Assembly: GCF_031851795.1 (NCBI RefSeq)
Contig: NZ_CP134696.1
Coordinates: forward strand, 2,589,001 to 2,653,000
DNA length: 64,000 nt
Origin: Pontibacter sp. G13
GTDB taxonomy: Bacteria > Bacteroidota > Bacteroidia > J057
Reading direction: 5' to 3'
The notes under the pieces were generated by a model. That model worked only from the letters and a program-made list of their open reading frames with translations, had not been told where the DNA came from and did not search any database. How positions within the stretch are numbered: the stretch's first letter is position 1; each line of letters opens with the position of its first letter. The translations under genes were made by a program, and so were the position numbers. Positions 54,884 to 62,101 of the stretch are shown here, one piece after another.

Positions 54884-56347
54884 ATGGACCTCCAACAAGA
54901 ATTGACAACCAAGGAGAAAGCCTTGGCGATCAATCTCCAATCCAAATACTATGGTTCCTTTGCCGAAATCGGTGCGGGCCAAGAGACTGCCGAACATTTC
55001 TTCAAGGCAGGTGGTGCTTCAGGCACAATTGCCAAGACCATGTCGGCCTATGACATGAAATTCAGCGATGCCATTTACGGCAAAGCGAAAAGATACGTCT
55101 GCAAGGAGCGCTTGCAAACCATGCTCGACCATGAATATGATCTCCTAGAGGAACGATTGGACGAGCGGTCAGAAGACACATGCTTCTTTGCCTACGCGAA
55201 TACCGTTGAGACCCTCAACTACCGCAAGACCAATCGTGGTCACGGCTGGATCGGCTTGCGATTCCAGCTAGCTCCGGGCACTCCCACCAACGAAGTCATC
55301 TTACATGTCGGCCTCAAGGACAATGAGACACGTTGGCAACAAGAAGCCATTGGGATCTTGGGGGTCAATCTCATCTACGGCTGTCTGTTCCGATCCGAGA
55401 AAATGGAGGACCTCCTCGAAACCCTGGTAGAAGGCCTTTCGCTTGATCGGGTGGAAATCGACATGATCGAGGTAAAAGGCCCTGATTTCAAGCAGGTCGA
55501 CAATCGCCTTTTGGCACTGAAGCTCGTCAGAAATGGCCTGACACAAGCTGCTATGTTTGGCCCGGATGGAACAGTTCTTCATCCCTCAGATGCCCTCTAC
55601 AAAAAGAATGTCCTGATTCTCCGAGGCAGATTCAGACCAGTCACCCATGTCAACATGGATATGCTAGAATCTGGCAAGCGACATTTTATGGAAGAAGATG
55701 GCGTCAGCGAGGATGAATTGCTGGTGCTATTTGAACTGACCCTGAACAGCCTTCAGGCGGAAGGAGGGATCAACGAGCGGGACTTCTTGGATCGCGTGGA
55801 CATCCTTTGCTCCATGGGCCAGACCGTAATGATCTCCAATTACTACCTGTACTATCGACTGGTCTCCTACCTGACCCAATTCAATCGAGATCGTAAAGTC
55901 GGCTTGATTCTGGGGGTACACAATCTGGAATTGATCTTTGAAGAGGATTACTATACGCACCTCAAAGGCGGGATTTTGGAGGCTTTTGGGATCTTGTTTG
56001 GGCGAGATGTGAAACTCTACACCTACCCAGCTCTACAGCCAGACAGCGATGAGTTGTATTGCTGCGAAAATTTCCAGCTGCGTCCCGATCTCATGCACTT
56101 GTTTCAATACCTCCACGACTCCAACAAAATCGAGGATATCACCGGAGTCGACCCCAATCTCCTGCATATCACCTCCGACGAAACGTTGGCCATGATCAAA
56201 GGAGGTCAAACGGGCTGGGAGCAAAATGTCCCCAAACAGGTGGAACAAGCCGTAAAAATGCTGGGACTCTTCGGATACCAAGATGAATCGGAAGCATCTC
56301 ACAAATCTGCTTCGAATCCCGAACCTTTTAGTTCGAAAACCGAATAA
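54884..56347 (+). CDS. Conserved protein of unknown function
   Basis: The frame opens at 54752, but ATG 54884 starts the conserved region (MDLQQELTTKEKALAINLQS), giving 487 aa. Notable blocks are FAEIGAGQETAEHFFKAGGASGTIAKTMSAYDMKFSDAIYG, RYVCKERLQTMLDHEYDLLEERL and TMVETLNY-like ANTVETLNYRKTNRGHGWIGLRFQ. I recall near-identical blocks in uncharacterised proteins of other bacteria, sometimes mislabelled as TonB receptors; nothing here is receptor-like (no signal peptide, no barrel). It is soluble and probably cytoplasmic. No function can be given. Confidence 0.8.
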   Translation: MDLQQELTTKEKALAINLQSKYYGSFAEIGAGQETAEHFFKAGGASGTIAKTMSAYDMKFSDAIYGKAKRYVCKERLQTMLDHEYDLLEERLDERSEDTCFFAYANTVETLNYRKTNRGHGWIGLRFQLAPGTPTNEVILHVGLKDNETRWQQEAIGILGVNLIYGCLFRSEKMEDLLETLVEGLSLDRVEIDMIEVKGPDFKQVDNRLLALKLVRNGLTQAAMFGPDGTVLHPSDALYKKNVLILRGRFRPVTHVNMDMLESGKRHFMEEDGVSEDELLVLFELTLNSLQAEGGINERDFLDRVDILCSMGQTVMISNYYLYYRLVSYLTQFNRDRKVGLILGVHNLELIFEEDYYTHLKGGILEAFGILFGRDVKLYTYPALQPDSDELYCCENFQLRPDLMHLFQYLHDSNKIEDITGVDPNLLHITSDETLAMIKGGQTGWEQNVPKQVEQAVKMLGLFGYQDESEASHKSASNPEPFSSKTE

Positions 56348-56406
56348 ACCACTGCACCATCCTTGATGGTTACAGGTAATCCGTAGTCATAGTAGTAACT
56401 TGATAA

Positions 56407-56443
56407 GCGCCCAGTTTTCCCGATTTACTGGGTGCTTTTTTTT
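56407..56443 (+). terminator. Terminator of the 54884-56347 gene
   Basis: GCGCCCAGT (56407-56415) pairs with ACTGGGTGC (56427-56435), followed by eight T. Confidence 0.85.
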
Positions 56444-56530
56444 GAAGCTGATTCTGGGTTTCTCTTTTGGCTGCAAATGCCCATTTTCAGAACCTCAATT
56501 GGCCATTTTCCATTCGCTACCGCGATAGCC

Positions 56531-57037
56531 TTACCTTCCCAATCCCCAACCCATAGCGATCCCAAATCCATGCCTATGATCATCTGGTCTAAACAGGGGT
56601 GTGTAGGCCATTTTAAGGAATAAGCCTCCATTTCGATAGGGATGAAGCCGCAAACCGAATATTCCCGTCGGTACCGTTTCGGAACCCTGTTCCATCAACT
56701 CTGAGTCAAAACTAAAGGTCACTCCCACGCCAGCTTCAATAAAAAGCCGGTCTCGTCCCATAAAAGCACTGATGGTAGTCGGGATCCGCACCTCTGCCTT
56801 GGACCGGGATGCAGGATAGGCGCCCACCCCGAATCTCGCCGCAAGTCCCAGCCAATGATTGGACAGAAAGGTCTGTTCGTAGTTCAGAGAATAATACTCC
56901 CCATTTCCCAGTACCTCCAAGAAGATGATGTCCGAGGCTATCACACGCTGTCGGTCTGGCTCGAGAAATTGCCCAAAAACGAGGCTATAGGAGGCAAGCA
57001 TGGACACAAGGAGAAACGCGGATCGAAAGGCAAGCAT
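56531..57037 (-). CDS. Small outer membrane beta-barrel-like protein
   Basis: 168 aa with a signal peptide (RSAFLLVSMLASYSLVFGQ). The mature protein has alternating-pattern strands (GEYYSLNYEQTF, LAARFGVGAYPA, RLFIEAGVGVTFSFD, GLFLKMAYTPLF) and ends FGIAMGWGLGR. It is probably an 8-stranded barrel of unknown role. Single gene. Confidence 0.65.
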   Translation of the reverse strand: MLAFRSAFLLVSMLASYSLVFGQFLEPDRQRVIASDIIFLEVLGNGEYYSLNYEQTFLSNHWLGLAARFGVGAYPASRSKAEVRIPTTISAFMGRDRLFIEAGVGVTFSFDSELMEQGSETVPTGIFGLRLHPYRNGGLFLKMAYTPLFRPDDHRHGFGIAMGWGLGR

Positions 57038-57275
57038 ATTGAATATCTGTATTATCTAATAAATAAATTATCCATCAATCAAAGAAGCAGGAATAACACT
57101 TGGGGTTACATCGGGGGGAACTGCCACCACGTTGAGGGACAGGATTCTCAGGTTCAGGAAAAGTTCCATGGGATTCACGAGAATTGGGGCAACTCATTCT
57201 GGCGATTCGGGTATATTTCTTTGACTGACGACACGGCAACCCGATTTCCAGCATTCATCCTATTCTGATCCAATC

Positions 57276-57716
57276 ATGTTTTCCATCCAATTCAACTCTA
57301 CCCTTCCTATTGGCCCAGTTCGATTGGGCTTTCTGTTTTGTGCCCTGATTTTGGGATTCTGCTTACTTCCCTTGCCCGAGGTTTCGGGAGTATGGCTGAG
57401 AGAGCTGGCCGGAGCCGGTGTCATATCTGCCTGGGCAACCTTACTCGTTTTTTCGATCCAATCACATTTTCATCGTTATCGCCAGTACATCCCAACATGG
57501 GGATCACTCACCATTGAGTTGATGATAGGTATGGTCGCTTTTAGCGCCTCAACCATGCCGATTCTATACAAATGGTATAGCTGGCAAGGGATTTCGACTA
57601 TTGAATCAGGAGAGTTCCTGAGTCAGGTTTGGATTCCTTTGGTGATTGTATATGCCCTAGGAGCGCTATTTGGCGCATTTTTGAAAAAACTGAGACTATT
57701 TTACAAAAAAACGTGA
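57276..57716 (+). CDS. Integral membrane protein of unknown function
   Basis: 146 aa with about four membrane spans: LGFLFCALILGFCLLPL, GAGVISAWATLLVFSI, ELMIGMVAFSASTMPIL and VWIPLVIVYALGALFGAFL. It ends in a basic tail (KKLRLFYKKT). No family is recognised. It sits alone between an outer-membrane-protein gene and the FKBP gene. Confidence 0.65.
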   Translation: MFSIQFNSTLPIGPVRLGFLFCALILGFCLLPLPEVSGVWLRELAGAGVISAWATLLVFSIQSHFHRYRQYIPTWGSLTIELMIGMVAFSASTMPILYKWYSWQGISTIESGEFLSQVWIPLVIVYALGALFGAFLKKLRLFYKKT

Positions 57717-57791
57717 CCTCGCGAATATGGGGCCGTCCTAAAGGTGAATTAAGTAAGTCTAGGTCTTAAACACAGCAGAATTCCGGATTGG

Positions 57792-57825
57792 GGCAGTGAG
57801 CGCAATGCTCGCTGCCGTTTTTTTT
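57792..57825 (+). terminator. Terminator upstream of the FKBP gene
   Basis: GGCAGTGAGC (from 57792) pairs with GCTCGCTGCC (to 57816), followed by eight T. It probably ends transcription from the 57276 gene. Confidence 0.85.
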
Positions 57826-57916
57826 ATGCCTATCTTTGCCACAACTCGTATTCGGGCTTTTCGCGAAGGTGGCGCCACTCGGGCTCCTGCCTTTCCTGCC
57901 CGATTAAATTCCTTTC

Positions 57917-58765
57917 ATGAGCTTTCTCAAAGACTTCCTGAACAAACGGGACATCACGTTCCAAGAAAGCCCCGATGGGGTTCTATATACAGTTGAAACG
58001 CCCGGCGAAGATCCCAAACCTGCCGCTGGTCAATATGTACAAGTACACTACACAGGCAAGCTCCTCGACGGGACAACCTTTGACTCATCCGTTGAGCGCG
58101 GCACCCCATTTGTCTTCAAACTCGGTCAAGGGCAAGTTATCAAAGGTTGGGACGTCGGTATTCCGCTCTTTGGAATCGGAGGTAATGGTACCATCTATCT
58201 TTCGCCCGAATTGGGCTATGGCGCCCAAGGTGCAGGAGATGCCATTCCCCCCAACGCTTCCCTTCAATTCGATATTCAGGTACTCGGTATCCTGAACGAA
58301 GAGGAATATCAGGCTTACGAGAAGGCCCAAATCGAAGAGCGCCAGAAAGCATTGGAAGCATTCATGCGCCAGCAGATGGAGATCGATCTCGGTATCATCA
58401 AGGATCACATCCAAAAATCTGGCAAAGATTTCTTGGTGACCGAATCTGGCCTGTTCTACCACATCTCTGAAGAAGGTTCTGGCGCCAAAGCTGAAGCCGG
58501 TAAGGATGTAGAGGTACACTACACCGGTCGTCTGCTCGATGGCACCAAGTTCGATTCCTCCCACGATCGCGCACAACCGATTGCCTTCCCATTGGGAGCA
58601 GGGCGCGTGATTCCCGGTTGGGATGAAGGCATCCAGCTTTTTTCCGAAGGGGGCAAAGGGACTCTGGTGATCCCTTCCTTGATGGCCTATGGCCCTCGCG
58701 CTATGGGACCGATTCCCGCCAATGCTGTGCTGGAATTTGATATCGAAGTCGTCAAAGTGGGATAA
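57917..58765 (+). CDS. Tandem FKBP-type peptidyl-prolyl cis-trans isomerase
   Basis: 282 aa, two FKBP domains and no signal peptide. Domain 1 (about 30-120) has VHYTGKLLDGTTFDSS, VIKGWDVGIPLF and SPELGYGAQGAGDAIPPNASLQFDI. Domain 2 (about 185-282) has VHYTGRLLDGTKFDSS, VIPGWDEGIQLF and PSLMAYGPRAMGPIPANAVLEFDI. A charged helical linker (EEYQAYEKAQIEERQKALEAF) joins them. Both keep the main active-site aromatics. It probably assists folding in the cytoplasm. Confidence 0.93.
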   Translation: MSFLKDFLNKRDITFQESPDGVLYTVETPGEDPKPAAGQYVQVHYTGKLLDGTTFDSSVERGTPFVFKLGQGQVIKGWDVGIPLFGIGGNGTIYLSPELGYGAQGAGDAIPPNASLQFDIQVLGILNEEEYQAYEKAQIEERQKALEAFMRQQMEIDLGIIKDHIQKSGKDFLVTESGLFYHISEEGSGAKAEAGKDVEVHYTGRLLDGTKFDSSHDRAQPIAFPLGAGRVIPGWDEGIQLFSEGGKGTLVIPSLMAYGPRAMGPIPANAVLEFDIEVVKVG

Positions 58766-58785
58766 TTCCCCTTAGGCACATATAT

Positions 58786-58818
58786 GGGCTAGCGCTTGAC
58801 CGAGTGCTAGCCCTTTTT
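58786..58818 (+). terminator. Terminator of the FKBP gene
   Basis: GGGCTAGCGCT pairs with AGTGCTAGCCC, followed by TTTTTG, 20 bp after the stop. Confidence 0.85.
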
Positions 58819-58956
58819 GATTGGGGCTATGTAAGGATCGCTTGTGCTCAATTATCCATGAATACCCAGCGTAAGCTCCATTTTTGGGCTTCTCGATAGA
58901 TTGAGCGATTGGGCATTCGATTTGTCTTGGATGCCTATCCCCTCTCGAAATATGAT

Positions 58957-59184
58957 CATTTGGGCGTGCCCTCGCGTGCTTGCCATAAAGTACTCCCCAA
59001 CCAAAAGGGTCGCGAGGTCAGGCTGTTCATGGGGTCGCAAGCTCCGTCCTCGGATTCCATCGGCCCACAAACAGGGAGTGTTCCCCATTCTGAGGAGCGA
59101 ATTTGAGTATGCCTTCCCACCTTCCTCGGACTGCCCCTAGCGGGGCACCATTTCCATCCTTCACGCCTCACCAGCCAACCGCAC
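58957..59184 (-). repeat. Dispersed structured intergenic repeat, copy 4 (longest)
   Basis: On the minus strand it starts GTGCGGTTGGCTGGTGAGGC and ends ACGCGAGGGCACGCCCAAAT. Hairpin 1 has outer GTCC/GGAC (plus 59128-59131 and 59046-59049) around an insert of about 80 nt. The GGAGC...GCGACC linker is kept. Hairpin 2 is CCTCGCG (59011-59017) with CGCGAGG (58970-58976). ORFs crossing it have no homologous counterpart in other copies. Confidence 0.72.
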
Positions 59185-59470
59185 CTTATTGAGAATTCTT
59201 CGATTTTATTGTTTTCGTACCAATTATTGCCGATTTCAGAAGCATTCGGCCTTCCGTACAGAGATTTCTCATCCCATTTAACCATTCAAACACCACAACC
59301 AACCATTCACGCATCCTATAGAACAGTTCGCACAACTTTCGAAATCACCTAACGATCATTCGTGTATAATTGTGCAACCATTCAGCGACAATACCGTGAC
59401 ACTATAAAATCCACTTACATATCATGTTCCGTTTCAATCACACATATCGCACAATAGCATCCTGCTTAAC
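59185..59470. other. Intergenic region
   Basis: AT-rich stretch between repeat copy 4 and the structured block, with no ORF or hairpin of note. A promoter for an RNA starting near 59.46 kb could lie here, but no consensus stands out. Confidence 0.3.
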
Positions 59471-59610
59471 CCTTTGCGTCAGCAAATGGGAACAGGAGAG
59501 CATGGTGCAGAACGGAATTGATCCATTCTCCAAAGGGCGTGTAAAAAGCTTTAAATGATTAAAGCTCTCACTGCAGACACGCCCGGACTTGAAAAGTTCG
59601 GGTTTTTTTA
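59471..59610 (+). ncRNA. Candidate small RNA or leader with terminator
   Basis: CCCTTTG (59471-59477) can pair with CAAAGGG (59532-59538). GGGCGTG (59536-59542) can pair with CACGCCC (59579-59585), enclosing AGCTTTAA/TTAAAGCT (59548-59555 / 59560-59567). CCCGGACTT (59583-59591) pairs with AAGTTCGGG (59595-59603) and runs into seven T, a strong terminator. The first and second stems share GGG, and the second and terminator stems share CCC, so they compete. AGTTCGGG can also pair with CCCGAACT (59614-59621). There is no ORF inside. I do not recognise a named family. Confidence 0.4.
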
Positions 59611-59639
59611 TGCCCGAACTGTAGGATCAACTCCTGATG

Positions 59640-60175
59640 CACGAGCCTTAACATTCTGACTGATAGCCACATAGGCCAACCATCAGAGAATGTTTTCCAC
59701 CAACATAGGCTACGTGGGTAGCGCAATCGAATGCCAGCATTCGATCCGGCGTTCTGCGTGAATATCTGAAGGTCGATACCGAAATCGACCCGGGAGAGCT
59801 ATGCCCTTTCCACTCAGATGAAGTCAATCTCCGTTTGACTGCTTCCTCACCCGGAAGCAGATTGGGAAAAATATGTCTCGATTCGACATTTAGTCGTCAA
59901 GTCGAGCAATCAAGATGCCCTTGACCAAACTGCAGTTTTGATCCTGCATGAAGTCAAGTGCCGAGTTTGACGGAATTCCGTCACGTTCTTTCTCGAGGGG
60001 TTTAAGCAAGCCGGAGAATTTCGGTTCTCCGGCCCCATTTTCGGACCGGTTCATCATCGGGAATGGCTGAAAATCAGTATCGGGTTCGACTCCCGACCGG
60101 ACCGCTCACAACCTTGAGAACTTTGTCGGCCTACGGGCCGGCTTCTCCAGGCCTTGAAACAAGCTATTTTTTCGA
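59640..60175 (+). ncRNA. Candidate large structured RNA region ending in a tRNA-like domain
   Basis: Consecutive hairpins with no ORF: AACATTCT/AGAATGTT (59650/59687), ATCGAATG/CATTCGAT (59726-59745), GGTCGAT/ATCGACC (59771/59784) inside ATCTGA/TCAGAT (59764/59814), AGTCAA/TTGACT (59822/59835), GCTTCC/GGAAGC (59841/59853), CTTGAC/GTCAAG (59920/59953), a 16-bp palindrome (59968-59983) and GCCGGAGAA/TTCTCCGGC (60010-60033). At 60043-60104 a tRNA-like domain has T-arm CGGG-TTCGACT-CCCG. After a GC-rich stem near 60111-60150, CTTGaaaCAAG plus TTTTTT could terminate it. Strand is inferred from the T-arm and T-run. Confidence 0.4.
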
Positions 60176-60289
60176 AACCTACACGCATGAAAACTTTGAT
60201 ACTCACACTAGTAGACCTTTGGTACGAGATGCGGCTCCGTCGGCACGAGTTACGACACGCCAAGCCAAGTACCCGCTAATCTGAATGCA

Positions 60290-60318
60290 CCCGGAATCCA
60301 GTCTCCGCACCGGATTCC
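60290..60318 (+). other. Hairpin just upstream of tRNA-Gln
   Basis: GGAATCC (60293-60299) pairs with GGATTCC (60312-60318), 10 bp before tRNA-Gln. It may be a processing signal of the tRNA precursor. Confidence 0.35.
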
Positions 60319-60328
60319 CTCACCATAA

Positions 60329-60404
60329 AGACCTGTAGCTCAATTGGTAGAGCACCTGAATTTGGCTCAGGAGGTTTCGGGTTCGATCCCTGACGGGTCT
60401 TCCA
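60329..60404 (+). tRNA. tRNA-Gln (anticodon TTG)
   Basis: 76 nt with encoded CCA (60402-60404). Acceptor AGACCTG/CGGGTCT, D-arm GCTC..GAGC, anticodon stem CCTGA/TCAGG with loop ATTTGGC (anticodon TTG), T-arm TCGGG-TTCGATC-CCTGA. The discriminator is T. Only 1 bp separates it from tRNA-Cys, so the two are co-transcribed. Confidence 0.95.
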
Positions 60405-60405
60405 T

Positions 60406-60479
60406 GTGCAGATGGCCGAATGGCAAGGCACTGGACTGCAAATCCAGCCATACAGGTTCGATTCCTGTTCTGCACTCCA
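60406..60479 (+). tRNA. tRNA-Cys (anticodon GCA)
   Basis: 74 nt with encoded CCA (60477-60479). Acceptor GTGCAGA/TCTGCAC, anticodon stem CTGGA/TCCAG with loop CTGCAAA (anticodon GCA), T-arm ACAGG-TTCGATT-CCTGT, discriminator T as expected for Cys. Confidence 0.96.
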
Positions 60480-60663
60480 TGATGTTGGACAAACCACTTA
60501 TGATCATGCGACCAGATCTCATGCAAGACAAGCTGCACGTACTGATAGGAGGGTTATGGGTGGGTGGCAGTTCGGCAGCAATCCTTTGATAGGAAGTTTA
60601 CTTCCTGATGCACCTGACCCTTTTTGGGTCCCAACTCAACACAAAACCCCTAGAACGATCCTA

Positions 60664-60897
60664 ATGGAAAACAAGGTAAAAGTAATCGCTAACCAGCCCC
60701 AATTGCGCATGCAGGTGGTGAATGCTTTGATGAGCAAAGGCACCGTGCAAGCCATTCGGGTCTACATGGAGCAGACAGGCTCCCGACTCAAAGACGCTCG
60801 TGCATCCGTCCGACGGATCGCCGAGGACATCGAGCCAGGCCAGGCAACTGGTCAACCTTCCGGCAATACGGAAGGACAACCAAAACCCGCAGGATAG
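60664..60897 (+). CDS. Small protein resembling the ribosomal L7/L12 C-terminal domain
   Basis: The frame is open through the tRNA genes from 60406, but ATG 60664 starts the plausible protein, 77 aa. RMQVVNALMSKGTVQAIRVYMEQTGSRLKDARASVRRIAEDI resembles the helix-strand core of L7/L12 (AIKxVRExTGLGLKEAK pattern). A Gly/Pro/Gln-rich tail (GQATGQPSGNTEGQPKPAG) follows. It lacks the L12 dimerisation domain and hinge. It sits between tRNA-Cys and an HNH nuclease gene, 27 bp before the latter. A translation-related role is only a guess. Confidence 0.6.
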   Translation: MENKVKVIANQPQLRMQVVNALMSKGTVQAIRVYMEQTGSRLKDARASVRRIAEDIEPGQATGQPSGNTEGQPKPAG

Positions 60898-60924
60898 AAT
60901 CTGATCACCCTAAATGACATGACC

Positions 60925-61419
60925 ATGCAAGTGCTCGTACTCAACCAAGATTACCAAGCCATCAGCATTTGTGAGCCCGAACGTGCGCTCGTGCTGGTAT
61001 GGATGGACAAAGCCGAGATGGTGGCCGATGTGGCGGAGCGGAAGCTTCGGTCTGTCAGGACCGAATTCGCATTTCCTTCTGTGATCCGGCTGAGATCCTA
61101 TGTACAACTTCCCTTTCGTAAGGTGTCCCTGACCCGAGAGAATATCTTTCGCCGAGATGGATACACTTGCGGCTATTGCGGAAGTACCAAGGATCTCACC
61201 TTGGACCACATCGTGCCCAAATCTCAGGGCGGGGGATTCACTTGGAAAAACCTCGTGACCGCCTGCAGACCTTGCAATGTCGAAAAGGGTGACCAGTCCT
61301 TGGAGGAATACGGTAAGTCATTGCGCCACAAGCCCTTCCGACCAAGTTTCATCATGTATATGAGCCAGTTCCACGGACAGGTGGATATCAACTGGAGACC
61401 ATTTCTATATATGTCGTAG
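60925..61419 (+). CDS. HNH endonuclease family protein
   Basis: 164 aa from ATG 60925 (ATG 60919 also possible). An N-terminal domain of about 75 residues (MQVLVLNQDYQAISICEPERALVLV) precedes the HNH core: FRRDGYTCGYCGSTKDLTLDHIVPKSQGGGFTWKNLVTACRPCNVEKGD. It has two CxxC zinc pairs, the catalytic DH and the Asn. Such proteins are widespread, usually stand-alone housekeeping-like nucleases of unknown target. No methylase or mobile element is adjacent. Confidence 0.9.
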   Translation: MQVLVLNQDYQAISICEPERALVLVWMDKAEMVADVAERKLRSVRTEFAFPSVIRLRSYVQLPFRKVSLTRENIFRRDGYTCGYCGSTKDLTLDHIVPKSQGGGFTWKNLVTACRPCNVEKGDQSLEEYGKSLRHKPFRPSFIMYMSQFHGQVDINWRPFLYMS

Positions 61420-61501
61420 TGTCGCGTTCATGCGTTGGGGGGAGCAGCGCCCTGCTCCCCTATTTTTCACTCCGATCAGTTCCACCGCTAACCTCGATCT
61501 C

Positions 61502-62101
61502 ATGGAATCTACATACTTCACCCCACGTCTTGTCCTCCAGCGGGTAGTACCTGCTGATGCGACCGATATATTCGAGGCTTATGCCCATGATCCTCGGGTA
61601 GCCAAGTACATGCGATGGAAACCTCACCAATCCGTTGCCGATTCCGAGGCGTTTGTCAAGATGCTGGAAAAGGAGAAAAAGCGGAAAGGAGGCCATCAAG
61701 CTTGGGCCATACGCCTTCGCGAAACCAGTCAACTCATTGGATTGGTAGGACTAGATGTCTTCCCACCCAAAGTACACCTCGGATATGTCCTCGGACATCC
61801 CTGGTGGGGAAATGGCTACGTTTCCGAAGCCGTCAAAACCATGATTGACGCAGCTTTCCAACTGCCAGCTGTCTTTCGGGTAGAAGGAATTTGCGAAGCC
61901 TCCCATGAGGCTTCCGGCAGAGTGATGACCAAAGGAGGGATGTCCTACGAAGGACTACTTCGCAGTCATACTGTACTGCCCAATATCTCCGAGGCGCCAA
62001 GCGACATGCGTATGTATGCCATTGTTCGTGATGACTGGGAAACCCTCAAAAAGGGTGATATGAAGGTATCCACGAACCCATCCCCTGCCCGATCTACCTG
62101 A
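61502..62101 (+). CDS. GNAT N-acetyltransferase (RimJ/RimL type)
   Basis: The frame opens at 61430; ATG 61502 gives 199 aa starting MESTYFTPRLVLQRVVPADATDIFEAYAHDPRVAKYM, typical of the group. Acetyl-CoA binding occurs around LGYVLGHPWWGNGYVSEAVKTMI. RVEGICEASHEASGRVMTKGGMSYEG is the conserved C-terminal block. It acetylates an amine on a protein N-terminus or small molecule. It starts 82 bp after the HNH gene. Confidence 0.9.
   Translation: MESTYFTPRLVLQRVVPADATDIFEAYAHDPRVAKYMRWKPHQSVADSEAFVKMLEKEKKRKGGHQAWAIRLRETSQLIGLVGLDVFPPKVHLGYVLGHPWWGNGYVSEAVKTMIDAAFQLPAVFRVEGICEASHEASGRVMTKGGMSYEGLLRSHTVLPNISEAPSDMRMYAIVRDDWETLKKGDMKVSTNPSPARST

Noticed and set aside
59471-59610. RNase P RNA or SRP RNA
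   Set aside because: The conserved GAGGAAAGTCC and GGTGCTGTTT-type blocks are missing.
59640-60104. tmRNA (ssrA) for the structured region
   Set aside because: No GGGGCTGA-type 5' end, no tag-peptide ORF ending in LAA and no matching 7-bp acceptor strand.
60276-60538. Minus-strand ORFs over tRNA-Gln and tRNA-Cys
   Set aside because: Products of reading tRNA genes backwards; overlapped by two confident tRNAs.
60919-61419. HNH protein as part of a restriction or toxin system
   Set aside because: No methyltransferase, specificity or antitoxin partner nearby; stand-alone HNH proteins of this type are common housekeeping-like genes.
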